A DNA stretch of 64,000 bases, taken from the NCBI RefSeq assembly GCF_002250835.2, contig NZ_NOJY02000015.1:24031-88030 (forward strand), given 5' to 3'. Positions 46,983 through 56,125 of the stretch are shown here, one piece after another. Within the stretch, counting starts at the first letter, position 1, and each line of letters begins with the position of its first letter. The translations under genes were made by a program, and so were the position numbers. The notes under the pieces are model-generated. The model was not told the origin of the DNA, did not search any database, and saw only the letters and a program-made list of their open reading frames with translations. Source of the DNA: Romboutsia weinsteinii. Its GTDB lineage: Bacteria; Bacillota; Clostridia; Peptostreptococcales; Peptostreptococcaceae.

Positions 46983-48878
46983 ATGGAACGTTTACTTTAT
47001 ATAATAAGACCATATGAAGAAGGTACTGAAGATATCAAATTAAAATTAATAGAGCATAATAACGTTAAATTTGTATCACTGATGGGGATAGATTTAGGAG
47101 GAAATGCAACTGACGAAAAAATACCTATGAGATTAATGTTAGAAGATATAGATGGATTTCTTAAAAGTGGGATACAAACAGATGGATCTAGTGTAGAACT
47201 AGACGACATAGCGACATTACACAATGCAAGAGTAGATTTAATACCAGATAGAAATACAAATTGGTATGTAGATTATAATTATGAATATTTAGATATAAAT
47301 GGTAGACCTATAGGTACACTTAAAATACCTGCTTTTTTGATACATGAAAATAAAGCTGTTTGCTCAAGAGGTGTATTAAAAAGAGCTGTAGAGAATTTTG
47401 AAAGTAAATTGCTAAGTGCGATGAAAGATTATCCTCAGATTATAAATAGTATTGGAATAAATTCAGTTGATGATATCGAAAAAATACATCTAACATCTGC
47501 AACTGAATTAGAGTTTTGGGTAAAGACACCAGAAGAAAAATTTGATGCAGAAAATCTTTTTATATCTCAAAGCTTAAAAGAGCAATATTGGAAGAGAACT
47601 CATGGAACTATTAGAACTGCACTTGAGAGAAGTTTAATTGAACTTGAAGAACGAGGTTTGGAACCAGAGATGGGTCATAAGGAAGTTGGAGGTATAAATA
47701 GTTCAATAAGTAAAGATGGACGTACTATTCATGTTATGGAACAACTAGAGATAGATTGGAAGTACTCAAGTTGCCTTCAATCAGGAGACAATGAAATTAT
47801 TGCAAGAGAATTAATTGAGGACATATTTAGACTATATGGCCTAAAGGTAAGTTTTAAAGCCAAACCACTTGATGGAGTTGCAGGAAATGGAGAGCATACT
47901 CACATAGGTGCTCAGGTTAAGCTAAAAGATGGAAGTATTAAAAATTTATTCTCACCAAAAGACATGAGTACAAATTATATGAGCGAGATTGGATATGGAG
48001 CAATGATGGGAATATTAAAAAATTATGAAGTAATAAATCCAATAGTCGCATCTTCTAATGATTCTCTAAATAGACTAGTTCCTGGATATGAAGCACCTGT
48101 ATCTATAGTAACATCTCTTGGCCATAGTTATGAAATACCTTCTAGAAATAGATCTATATTAGTAGGTCTTATCAGAGATTTAAATAATCCACTGGCAACA
48201 CGATTTGAACTAAGATCACCAAATCCATTATCAAACACATATTTAGTATTAGCATCATCATACCAATGCGCTCTAGATGGAATTATTAATGTAGCAAAAA
48301 ATAAACTTACTACTAAGGAATTGGAAAAAGAAATCTCGAAAGCAGTAGGAGTAGAGGGGATTTATTTAGAAAAAAGTAGAGCATACAGAGATGAAAATAA
48401 TATATTTGAATATTATACAGAAGAAGAGAGAGTAGAACGATTCTCTAAATCACCTAGAACAGTATACGAAAATTTAAGTGCATATAAAACATATCCTGAG
48501 AAATCTAATGTTTTAAAAAATGGAGGAGTATTTACAGATGATATATTAAAATCATTTATATCTGGTACTTTAAATAGATGGATAAAAGAATTAAAAAATA
48601 GAATAATACAAGAAAATCTAGAGAAGATAAAGGACTATGAAATATTACACAAAACAGATGATATGGATGCTTTAGATAAGGTAGTCTGGAATACAATAAA
48701 TAATCTTAAATATTATCTAGTAAAAGATAGCATAAGCAAAAAATCTTTATTTGGAAAATTAAGAGAAGCAATAGACTCGGATAACTATGAATCTGCATCT
48801 ATACTACAAATAGAACTAAAAACAAAAATGAATGAAATAGAGCATTTGTATAAGCAATATTATAAGAATATATTATAA
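46983..48878 (+). CDS. Long glutamine synthetase-like protein
   Basis: A 631-residue member of the glutamine synthetase superfamily, longer than GSI (about 440-470) and lacking GSIII signatures. GSI-like motifs are present in order: QTDGSSVELDD (beta-grasp), ATELEFWVKTP (metal Glu), EMGHKEVGGIN, GNGEHTHIGAQV (a variant of GSGMHVH), RLVPGYEAPVSI, SRNRSILV and RFELRSPNPLSNTYL. From about residue 480 a helical C-terminal extension of roughly 150 residues has no GSI match. It probably ligates ammonia to glutamate or a related amino acid; substrate is uncertain. AGGGGGG precedes the ATG. Confidence 0.8.
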   Translation: MERLLYIIRPYEEGTEDIKLKLIEHNNVKFVSLMGIDLGGNATDEKIPMRLMLEDIDGFLKSGIQTDGSSVELDDIATLHNARVDLIPDRNTNWYVDYNYEYLDINGRPIGTLKIPAFLIHENKAVCSRGVLKRAVENFESKLLSAMKDYPQIINSIGINSVDDIEKIHLTSATELEFWVKTPEEKFDAENLFISQSLKEQYWKRTHGTIRTALERSLIELEERGLEPEMGHKEVGGINSSISKDGRTIHVMEQLEIDWKYSSCLQSGDNEIIARELIEDIFRLYGLKVSFKAKPLDGVAGNGEHTHIGAQVKLKDGSIKNLFSPKDMSTNYMSEIGYGAMMGILKNYEVINPIVASSNDSLNRLVPGYEAPVSIVTSLGHSYEIPSRNRSILVGLIRDLNNPLATRFELRSPNPLSNTYLVLASSYQCALDGIINVAKNKLTTKELEKEISKAVGVEGIYLEKSRAYRDENNIFEYYTEEERVERFSKSPRTVYENLSAYKTYPEKSNVLKNGGVFTDDILKSFISGTLNRWIKELKNRIIQENLEKIKDYEILHKTDDMDALDKVVWNTINNLKYYLVKDSISKKSLFGKLREAIDSDNYESASILQIELKTKMNEIEHLYKQYYKNIL

Positions 48879-48889
48879 TTTTATATGTT

Positions 48890-48934
48890 ATGTAACCTAC
48901 GTTACGTACTTGTTCTCTTCAAATAAGATATTAT
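48890..48934 (+). promoter_or_regulatory. Candidate HcpR operator and promoter of hcp
   Basis: The palindrome GTAAC-CTAC-GTTAC (48892-48905) has the arm-4-arm form of Crp/Fnr-family sites. A -10-like TATTAT (48929-48934) follows with no clear -35, placing the palindrome centre about 42 bases before the predicted start, the standard position for activation by a CRP-type regulator. The HcpR-like gene lies just downstream of hcp. Confidence 0.65.
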
Positions 48935-48970
48935 TAGTGCATAAGATAAATAAAAAATTTGGAGGGAATT

Positions 48971-50620
48971 ATGGAAAATAAAATGTTTTGTTTTCAATGT
49001 CAAGAAACGGCTGGATGCACAGGATGTACTAAGTTTGGAGTGTGTGGTAAATCACCAGATTTAGCAAGGATGCAAGACTTATTAATATATATAACTAAAG
49101 GGTTATCAGAAGTAACTACTAAGCTTAGAAATGAAGGAAAGTTAGTGAGCGGTGATGTAAATAACTTAATAACATTAAATTTATTTACAACAATAACAAA
49201 TGCTAACTTCGATGATAAAATATTTTATGATAGAGTAAAGATGACTTTACAGGTAAAGAGAAGTTTAATTGAGCAAGTAGAAAACAGAGGCTGCTTAAGT
49301 GAAACTGCTATATGGGATGTTGATTTAAGTAAGGATTTAGATATACAATTAGATCAAAAATCAACTACAGTTGGTATATTGACAACTAAAGATGAAGATA
49401 TAAGAAGTTTAAGAGAGCTTATTATTTATGGACTTAAAGGAATGTCTGCTTATATGAAGCATGCAAATGCACTAGGTTTTGATAACGAAAATATAAATGC
49501 ATTTATGCAAGATACATTATCAAAGACCTTAGAAAATTTATCGGTAGATGAGCTAGTAGCTTTAACTTTAGAAACAGGTAAAGTTGGAGTTGATGGTATG
49601 GCTTTATTAGATGAGGCAAATACTACTACTTATGGTCATCCGGAGGTAACATCTGTAAGTATAGGGGTAAGAAATAACCCAGCAATACTTGTATCGGGTC
49701 ATGACTTAAAGGATTTAGAACAATTATTAAAGCAGACACAAGGCACAGGTGTAGATGTGTATACTCACTCAGAAATGCTACCTGCACACTATTACCCAGC
49801 TTTTAAAAAGTATGATAACTTTGTGGGTAACTATGGAAATGCATGGTGGAAACAAAAAGAAGAATTTGAAAGTTTTAATGGACCGATATTAATGACAACA
49901 AACTGTATAGTCCCACCAAAAGACACTTATAAAGATAGAATGTATACTACAGGTGCGGCAGGATACGTTGGTTGTACTCATATAGATGAGGAAAGTGGTG
50001 AGGAGAAGGACTTCTCTCAAATTATAGAGCACGCGAAGAAGTGCACACCTCCTATGGAAATCGAAACGGGAGAAATAATAGGTGGATTTGCTCATAATCA
50101 AGTATTAGCTTTAGCTGACAAAGTCGTAGATGCAGTAAAAACTGGTGCAATAAAGAAATTTTTTGTAATGGCAGGTTGTGACGGAAGAGCTAAATCAAGA
50201 AATTACTATACAGACTTTGCAAAAGCATTACCAAAAGATACTGTAATATTAACAGCAGGTTGTGCAAAATATAAATATAATAAGTTAAATTTAGGGGATA
50301 TAGGTGGAATACCAAGAGTATTAGATGCTGGCCAATGCAATGATTCTTATTCATTAGCATTAATAGCTCTAAAACTGAAAGAAGTGTTTGAGCTACAAGA
50401 CATCAATGAATTACCAATAGCATTCAATATAGCGTGGTATGAGCAAAAAGCTGTAATAGTATTATTATCTCTGTTATACTTAGGGGTGAAAAATATACAC
50501 TTAGGACCAACTCTACCAGCATTTTTATCTCCAAATGTAACTAAAGTATTAGTTGAGAATTTTGGAATCGGTGGAATAACAAACGTAGAAGATGATATTA
50601 AGATGTTCTTAGGAGAATAA
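48971..50620 (+). CDS. hcp: Hydroxylamine reductase / hybrid-cluster protein
   Basis: A 549-residue Hcp. The N-terminal 4Fe-4S motif is C-x2-C-x8-C-x5-C (Cys7, 10, 19, 25). Hybrid-cluster ligands lie in [54 protein letters not shown] and [10 protein letters not shown]. It reduces hydroxylamine and, in current views, nitric oxide, protecting anaerobes from nitrosative stress. ATG 48971 follows GGAGGG; a TTG four codons upstream has no site. It faces an HcpR-type regulator across a shared terminator. Confidence 0.96.
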   Translation: MENKMFCFQCQETAGCTGCTKFGVCGKSPDLARMQDLLIYITKGLSEVTTKLRNEGKLVSGDVNNLITLNLFTTITNANFDDKIFYDRVKMTLQVKRSLIEQVENRGCLSETAIWDVDLSKDLDIQLDQKSTTVGILTTKDEDIRSLRELIIYGLKGMSAYMKHANALGFDNENINAFMQDTLSKTLENLSVDELVALTLETGKVGVDGMALLDEANTTTYGHPEVTSVSIGVRNNPAILVSGHDLKDLEQLLKQTQGTGVDVYTHSEMLPAHYYPAFKKYDNFVGNYGNAWWKQKEEFESFNGPILMTTNCIVPPKDTYKDRMYTTGAAGYVGCTHIDEESGEEKDFSQIIEHAKKCTPPMEIETGEIIGGFAHNQVLALADKVVDAVKTGAIKKFFVMAGCDGRAKSRNYYTDFAKALPKDTVILTAGCAKYKYNKLNLGDIGGIPRVLDAGQCNDSYSLALIALKLKEVFELQDINELPIAFNIAWYEQKAVIVLLSLLYLGVKNIHLGPTLPAFLSPNVTKVLVENFGIGGITNVEDDIKMFLGE

Positions 50621-50630
50621 TATAATAAAT

Positions 50631-50659
50631 AAAAAATGACCTATTTGGGGTCATTTTTT
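50631..50659. terminator. Bidirectional terminator between hcp and its regulator
   Basis: AAAAAATGACC (50631-50641) pairs with GGTCATTTTTT (50649-50659), giving A- and T-runs for both converging genes. Confidence 0.92.
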
Positions 50660-51302
50660 ATTGCATCAATATTTCTTCTAATGCACACTTATCTAATATT
50701 TTTATAAAATCTTTAGAGTAGTCAATTAACCCAAGTTCTCTCATATTTATTAACTCTCTTGATAAAGAAGGTCTAGGGATACCAAGGGCCTCTGAAAGTT
50801 TCTGCTTGGTCATATTAAGCTTTATGAACATGGTACCTTGCTTTTTATACTCATTAATAATAAAGTGGCTTAGTTTCTGACGAATACTAGTTAAAGATAA
50901 GCCTGTTATAGATGTATTAAGAGTCATAATCTTATTAGTCAAATCATTTAAAAACATTTCTAAGAACTTAGGGTGATCTGTACAATAATTTATAAAGTCG
51001 ATTTTATTTATGAATAATACCGAGCTATTAGTAGCAGATAGTACTGTAGCAGGATATTTATTGGCATTAGAAAAAGCAATTATTTCTCCAAATAAGTTAC
51101 CTGTACCAAGGGAAGCTACATGTATAGTACTATTGCTAGTTAAGATACGTTTTATATCAATCGTACCTTCTAATATAAGGCCTATCTTAGTACAAGAATC
51201 ACCTTCAAGAGCTATTATATCATTTTTAGAATATGTGACTACTTTGTATTTTGTTTCTGTGAATAATTCTAAAATTGTATCTTTTGTATGGTTCTTAAAC
51301 AT
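50658..51302 (-). CDS. Crp/Fnr-family regulator, probably HcpR
   Basis: A 214-residue regulator. Residues about 20-120 form a cyclic-nucleotide-type beta-barrel (ALEGDSCTKIGLILEGTIDI, LGTGNLFGEII), followed by the dimer helix and a winged helix (TKQKLSEALGIPRPSLSREL is the recognition HTH). It has no N-terminal Fe-S cysteine cluster. Its position opposite hcp matches HcpR, which controls hcp in anaerobes, so it is the probable reader of the palindrome at 48892-48905. The symbol is left blank because HcpR is not proven. Confidence 0.88.
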   Translation of the reverse strand: MFKNHTKDTILELFTETKYKVVTYSKNDIIALEGDSCTKIGLILEGTIDIKRILTSNSTIHVASLGTGNLFGEIIAFSNANKYPATVLSATNSSVLFINKIDFINYCTDHPKFLEMFLNDLTNKIMTLNTSITGLSLTSIRQKLSHFIINEYKKQGTMFIKLNMTKQKLSEALGIPRPSLSRELINMRELGLIDYSKDFIKILDKCALEEILMQ

Positions 51303-51429
51303 AATTACTCTCTTTCTAATTTTTGAAAATTTATTCTTCTAATTTAAAGGAATATGTAATTAAAAATATTTTCTTACTTTATTATATACTAATTATATTA
51401 TATTTAAATCATATTATAAATTAAAATAA

Positions 51430-51461
51430 GCCCAATATCTATATGCAGATAGATACCGGGC
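51430..51461 (-). terminator. Terminator after the CAP-domain gene (minus strand)
   Basis: Arms beginning GCCC and ending GGGC pair over about 13 bases with G-U pairs; on the minus strand a T-rich run follows. Confidence 0.8.
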
Positions 51462-51519
51462 AAAATGTATATTTAAGAAAAAATGTATATTAAGATGTAA
51501 ATATTTTGGGGCTTAGTTT

Positions 51520-52368
51520 TTAATTACCTATGAACATTTGTGTCCAGTAGATACTTCCGTTAGAGTTCTTAGCAACACCAACACCTATTTCAGTAAAGTT
51601 AGCACTTAAGATATTCTTTCTGTGACCTTCTGAGTTCATCCAAGCATTTACAACTTCAGATGGGGTTCTTTGACCCATTGCTATATTTTCTCCTGCTGTT
51701 CTATAGCTTATTCCGAATTGCTTCATCATATCAAATGGAGAACCATAAGTTGGAGAAGTATGGTCGAAGTAATTTTTATTTATCATATCTTGAGATTTAG
51801 TAGTTGCTACGTTAGATAATTTAGCATTTAATGTAAGTGGTTTTAATCCTTGCTTGCTTCTTTCAACATTAACTAAGTTAACGACTTCTTGTTGGTAAGA
51901 TGCAAAGTTACCACTTGGTTGGTTATTGTCTTCAGGTTTTTCAGTAGATTCTGAGTTGTTACCAGAGTTATTTTGGTTGTTGTCTTCAGGCTTTTCAGTA
52001 GATCCTGAGTTGTTACCAGAGTTATTTTGGTTGTTGTCCTCAGGCTTTTCAGTAGATCCTGAGTTGTTACCAGAGTTATTCTGGTTGTTGTCTCCAGGTT
52101 TTTCAGTAGATCCTGAGTTGTTGCCCGAATTATTCTGGTTATCATCTGGAGTTACCTCAGGCTTAGATGGTTTATTTATACATCCAGAACCTATTTGATA
52201 TTTGTATTTTACACCGTTCACACATAAATATATAACACCCTTAGATTTAGTATTTGTTTTAGGGCCACTAGTAGAAGTTTTTGATAATGCATTTGATGGT
52301 ACCATAGTAGAAGCAGTAACTACAGTTATCACTCCTAAAGATAATAAAGCTTTTAATTTTTTTGTCAT
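51520..52368 (-). CDS. Secreted CAP/SCP-domain protein with tandem repeats
   Basis: A 282-residue secreted protein. Residues 1-29 are a signal peptide. A short segment with two cysteines (Cys49, Cys63) follows, then a low-complexity linker of four 18-residue repeats rich in Asn, Gly and Ser, each ending STEKP (residues 75-146). Residues 155-282 are a CAP domain (VNLVNVERSKQGLKPL, GENIAMGQRTPSEVVNAWMN, SEGHRKNIL, GVGVA). No LPxTG or lipobox is present. Bacterial CAP-domain roles are poorly known. ATG 52368 is chosen since GAGGTG lies 6 bases upstream. A leader of about 200 bases precedes it. Confidence 0.9.
   Translation of the reverse strand: MTKKLKALLSLGVITVVTASTMVPSNALSKTSTSGPKTNTKSKGVIYLCVNGVKYKYQIGSGCINKPSKPEVTPDDNQNNSGNNSGSTEKPGDNNQNNSGNNSGSTEKPEDNNQNNSGNNSGSTEKPEDNNQNNSGNNSESTEKPEDNNQPSGNFASYQQEVVNLVNVERSKQGLKPLTLNAKLSNVATTKSQDMINKNYFDHTSPTYGSPFDMMKQFGISYRTAGENIAMGQRTPSEVVNAWMNSEGHRKNILSANFTEIGVGVAKNSNGSIYWTQMFIGN
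51931..52146 (-). repeat. Four tandem 54-base repeats in the CAP-domain gene
   Basis: Four near-identical 54-base units encode the Asn/Gly/Ser-rich linker, with a partial fifth unit. In-frame repeats like these commonly change copy number between strains. Confidence 0.92.
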
Positions 52369-52798
52369 GTTAAACACCTCGTTGTCAAAAATTTTAAAGA
52401 TTTCGATTTTGTCACCGAATTGTAACCTTTAAGTTAGGGGTTACCCCCTGTGCAACTATAGTAACATAGAAAATACGCATAATTTACTGTAAATTTATGT
52501 AAGAAAGGGTTGGAATATAGGTGTATATAAGTTATAGACAGGCTTTAAAGATTTTAAAAAAAGTTAAATTTAGTGCATTATATATGACAATTTGGGCAAT
52601 ATATTTTAATTTCTTCAATAAAAATATAATTTATTTAATAAAAAGTTACAAATTAATGACGTGAATTCTTATATATAGTTACATAAAATTTGATGAATTG
52701 ATAAAAGATAATTAATATGGAAAAGTCATATTTATATATATGAAAAAAGTTTTAGATGCCAAAATATTAAATAATTATAAAATCTAGGAGGAAAGAAT
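52369..52798. promoter_or_regulatory. Divergent region with long structured leader for the CAP gene
   Basis: 430 bases without a gene. On the minus strand a TATAAT (52577-52582) predicts a transcript start near 52570 and so a leader of about 200 bases. Within it, AGGGG-GTAA-CCCCT (52436-52449) forms a stem closed by a GNRA tetraloop, flanked by further short pairings. This is the size and look of a riboswitch or structured leader, but I could not match it to a known class. The promoter of trx lies in the right-hand part. Confidence 0.45.
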
Positions 52799-53110
52799 AT
52801 GGCACAGATAATAGGAAGCAATGAATTTAAAAGCGAGATATCCGATGGAGTAGTTATTGTAGATTTTTTTGCAACGTGGTGTGGTCCTTGTAAGATGTTA
52901 GCACCAGTGTTCGAAGATTTATCATCAGAAATGGAAGGACAATCTAAATTCTTCAAAGTAGATATAGATCAGAGTTTGGATTTAGCGAGGGAGTATCAGG
53001 TGACAACTGTACCGACAATGATAATATTTAAAGATGGAGAGAAAGTAGATTCTCTAGTTGGATTTATACCAAAAGAAAATATCAAGTCTAGTATAGAAAA
53101 ATATTTATAG
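52799..53110 (+). CDS. trxA: Thioredoxin
   Basis: A 103-residue thioredoxin with the WCGPC active site (Cys28 and Cys31), VIVDFFATWCGPCKMLAP and the cis-Pro loop TVPTMIIFKDG. It reduces protein disulfides in the cytoplasm. AGGAGG lies upstream of the ATG. No thioredoxin reductase is adjacent. The gene converges on a MarR regulator through a shared hairpin. Confidence 0.93.
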   Translation: MAQIIGSNEFKSEISDGVVIVDFFATWCGPCKMLAPVFEDLSSEMEGQSKFFKVDIDQSLDLAREYQVTTVPTMIIFKDGEKVDSLVGFIPKENIKSSIEKYL

Positions 53111-53136
53111 CAAAATAAGGATACAAGTATAATAGA

Positions 53137-53173
53137 AGAAATAAGCTCAGACTAATCTTCTGAGCTTATTTCT
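53137..53173. terminator. Bidirectional terminator between trxA and the MarR gene
   Basis: AGAAATAAGCTCAG (53137-53150) pairs perfectly with 53160-53173. The right arm overlaps the last codons of the minus-strand MarR gene. Confidence 0.82.
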
Positions 53174-53604
53174 GTTAATACCTCTTTTAAATTCTCAAGA
53201 GAATTATTAAGTTTATCTAATTGATTATCAGGTATAGAGGATAATCTCTCTTTAAAAGTTCTAACTAAATCTTCAAAAGCATTATCTAAATGTTCTTTTC
53301 CTTTTGTAGTAAGATCAATATTAATTATTCTTCTATCTTTTTGATCAGGAAGCCTTTCAACATAACCATCATCAATAAGTTTATTTAGAAGTTTAGTCAT
53401 ATTAGGTGTAGATATGAATAGTTTCTTTGCGACATCTGAAATTGATGATTTACCGTAATCTTTTAATACCACAAGAATTTGCATATGCGAGTGATTTAGA
53501 TTATCGGGATTAACATGGCATTTAGGTTTCATAAGTTTTTTTTGGAATAAGGGCATAATAGTTATAAAGTTTTGTATTATAATCTCTAGCTTAGCATCAT
53601 TCAT
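53152..53604 (-). CDS. MarR-family transcriptional regulator
   Basis: A 150-residue winged-helix regulator. SISDVAKKLFISTPNMTKLL is the recognition helix region and DGYVERLPDQKDRRIINIDLT is the wing with the conserved DxRxxxxxLT pattern. It is divergent from a two-gene ABC exporter, whose promoter carries an inverted repeat well placed for repression. It probably represses the exporter and is released by a toxic ligand. Its start follows GGAGG on the minus strand. Confidence 0.9.
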   Translation of the reverse strand: MNDAKLEIIIQNFITIMPLFQKKLMKPKCHVNPDNLNHSHMQILVVLKDYGKSSISDVAKKLFISTPNMTKLLNKLIDDGYVERLPDQKDRRIINIDLTTKGKEHLDNAFEDLVRTFKERLSSIPDNQLDKLNNSLENLKEVLTEISSED

Positions 53605-53938
53605 AGTTTTTCCTCCATTAACGCAATATTGTAATTATATAATATTTAGATATTTAATAAAATAGAAAGATTAATTTTAAATAAACAACTTATAATAAAA
53701 CTAACCATACTATAACTAGGTGATCAGTTTTAAGTTAAAAATAATCAATATATATCATTATTATTGACATTTAAAAAGAAAATATATATACTTAAAAAAT
53801 ATAATAGTTAAAAAGTATAACTATTAACTAATATAATTAATATAATTATACAATAAAAATAAAAAAAATGCTAAAAATATAATATTAAGGATTTAATATT
53901 GTATTAAAATATCAATTGAAATGGAGGAACAGAACACA
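53605..53938 (+). promoter_or_regulatory. Promoter and MarR-operator candidate for the ABC exporter
   Basis: TTGACA (53764-53769), 17 bases, TATACT (53787-53792) is a near-consensus promoter with start near 53799. The inverted repeat AATAGTTA-N7-TAACTATT (53803-53825) sits just after that start, ideal for repression by the divergent MarR protein. The remainder of the 334-base gap is AT-rich without a gene. Confidence 0.7.
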
Positions 53939-56125
53939 ATGTTTAAGATTTTTAAATACTTAAAGCCATTTGTAGTGTCTATTATTGCTGTAGTTACACT
54001 ATTAATCATTCAAGCAGTTTGTGATTTATCACTACCAGATTACACATCAAACATTGTAAATGTAGGTATTCAGCAAGGTGGTATAGAAAATGCTGTACCT
54101 AAAGTAATTCGTAAAAGCGAAATTGATAAACTTATGATATTTATGAGTGAGTCTGAGCAAAAAGAAATAAAGGATAATTATAAACTTATAAATGATAATA
54201 AAAAATATCCTGATATTAAAGGAGAATCAGTGTATGAATTAAATACTGATAATAAAGAAGTTATAGAGCGTCTTAATTCTATAATGAGTAAAAACATAAT
54301 GAGAGTACAAGGTATAGAAATGGCCCAAAAGCAGGGAGCAATAAAAGATATACCTGAAGGAATGGATATTTGGACAGTACTTTCTAATATGCCCAAAGAA
54401 CAAATGGATGGGCTAAAAACAAATATAGATAAAGAATTAGATAATATGAACGAAAGTATGCTAACTCAAGCTTCAGTATCATATGTTAAATCAGAATATG
54501 AAAAAGTAGGAATAGATACAGAGAAGTTACAAACAAATTATATATTTAAATCAGGTGGATTAATGCTAGCTATTGCGTTAATAAGTATGGTTGCTACAGT
54601 TACAGTAGGCTTCCTTGCAGCAAGAATAGCAGCAGGTATGGGTAAGAACCTTAGAAAAGATGTATTTAGAAAAGTAGTTGGATTCTCTAATATAGAATTT
54701 AACAAATTCTCAACAGCATCATTAATAACTCGTAGTACTAATGATATACAACAAATACAAACACTAATGGTTATGTTAGTCAGAATGGTATTTTATGCAC
54801 CAATACTAGGTATAGGAGGTTTAATAAAAGTATTAAATACAGATACTTCTATGGCTTGGATAATAGGGGTTGCACTTATAGCTATTCTTTGTGTAGTAGC
54901 AGTACTATTTACATTAGCACTTCCTAGATTTAAGGTTGTTCAACAATTAGTCGATAAATTAAACCTTGTAACTCGTGAAAGTCTTACTGGTATGTTAGTA
55001 ATACGTGCATTCAGTACACAAAAAAATGAAGAGCGAAGATTTGATGAAACAAACGCAAATCTTAGAAAAACAAATACTTTTGTCAATCGTATTATGACAA
55101 TGATGATGCCGATAATGATGTTAATAATGAACATTATAACTATACTAATAGTATGGATTGGTGCACATCAGGTTGACCTTGGAACAATGCAGGTTGGAGA
55201 TATGATGGCGTTTATACAATATGCAATGCAAATAATTATGGCATTCTTAATGATATCTATGTTATCAGTTATATTACCTAGAGCATCAGTATCAGCAGGG
55301 CGTATTAATGAAGTGTTATCAACAGACATAGCTATACATGATTCTAAGCAAGCTAAGCACTTTGGAAAAGATAAAGATGGTGTAGTTGAATTTAGAAACG
55401 TATCATTTAAATATCCAGATGCAGATGATGAAATAATAAAAAATATAAGCTTTACTGCAAAGCCTGGTCAAACTACTGCTTTCATAGGAAGTACAGGGAG
55501 CGGTAAATCAACTTTAATTAATTTAATACCTCGTTTCTATGACGTAACAGAAGGAGAAATTTTAATTAATGGTATAGATATAAGAGATGTAAGTCAACAT
55601 GAATTAAGAGAAAGAATAGGATATGTACCACAAAAAGGAGTATTATTCTCAGGTACTATTGAAAGTAATATAACTTATGGATTAGAAACAGCAACAACTG
55701 CAGATGTTGAAAAAGCATCGAAAATTGCTCAAGCAATAGATTTTATAAAAGAGAAAGCGGAAGGGTTTAAGTCTGAGATAGCTCAAGGTGGTACAAATGT
55801 ATCTGGTGGTCAAAAGCAAAGACTTTCAATTGCTCGTGCACTTGCTAAGAAACCTAAGATATTTATATTCGATGATAGTTTCTCTGCACTTGACTTAAAG
55901 ACTGATGCAAAGCTTAGAAAAGAGTTAAAATCTGAAACGAATGATTCAACAGTGCTTATAGTTGCTCAAAGAATAAGTACTATTATGAATGCAGAACAAA
56001 TAATAGTACTTGATGATGGTGAAATGGTTGGATGCGGAACTCACAAAGAGCTTCTTAAAAATTGCGAAGTATATAATCAGATTGCCCTATCTCAGCTTTC
56101 AAAGGAGGAGTTAGATCATGAGTAA
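53939..56125 (+). CDS. ABC exporter subunit A with degenerate catalytic site
   Basis: A 728-residue half-exporter: six membrane helices plus an ATPase domain. A large extracellular insert (about residues 40-195) lies between helices 1 and 2. Walker A GSTGSGKST (Lys523) and signature VSGGQKQRLSIARAL are normal, but the Walker B glutamate is Asp (FIFDDSF, Asp646) and the switch His is Gln (IVAQRIST, Gln677). This is the degenerate half of a heterodimer. The ATG at 53939, about 11 bases after GGAGGA, is preferred over 53921. The next gene overlaps by 8 bases. Confidence 0.92.
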   Translation: MFKIFKYLKPFVVSIIAVVTLLIIQAVCDLSLPDYTSNIVNVGIQQGGIENAVPKVIRKSEIDKLMIFMSESEQKEIKDNYKLINDNKKYPDIKGESVYELNTDNKEVIERLNSIMSKNIMRVQGIEMAQKQGAIKDIPEGMDIWTVLSNMPKEQMDGLKTNIDKELDNMNESMLTQASVSYVKSEYEKVGIDTEKLQTNYIFKSGGLMLAIALISMVATVTVGFLAARIAAGMGKNLRKDVFRKVVGFSNIEFNKFSTASLITRSTNDIQQIQTLMVMLVRMVFYAPILGIGGLIKVLNTDTSMAWIIGVALIAILCVVAVLFTLALPRFKVVQQLVDKLNLVTRESLTGMLVIRAFSTQKNEERRFDETNANLRKTNTFVNRIMTMMMPIMMLIMNIITILIVWIGAHQVDLGTMQVGDMMAFIQYAMQIIMAFLMISMLSVILPRASVSAGRINEVLSTDIAIHDSKQAKHFGKDKDGVVEFRNVSFKYPDADDEIIKNISFTAKPGQTTAFIGSTGSGKSTLINLIPRFYDVTEGEILINGIDIRDVSQHELRERIGYVPQKGVLFSGTIESNITYGLETATTADVEKASKIAQAIDFIKEKAEGFKSEIAQGGTNVSGGQKQRLSIARALAKKPKIFIFDDSFSALDLKTDAKLRKELKSETNDSTVLIVAQRISTIMNAEQIIVLDDGEMVGCGTHKELLKNCEVYNQIALSQLSKEELDHE

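Noticed and set aside
51919..52150. CRISPR-like repeated array
   Set aside because: Units are contiguous, in frame and without unique spacers; they encode a protein linker.
51926..52198. Open frames on both strands across the CAP-gene repeats
   Set aside because: The 54-base repeats keep several frames open by periodicity; only the minus-strand CAP frame has a signal peptide and known domain.
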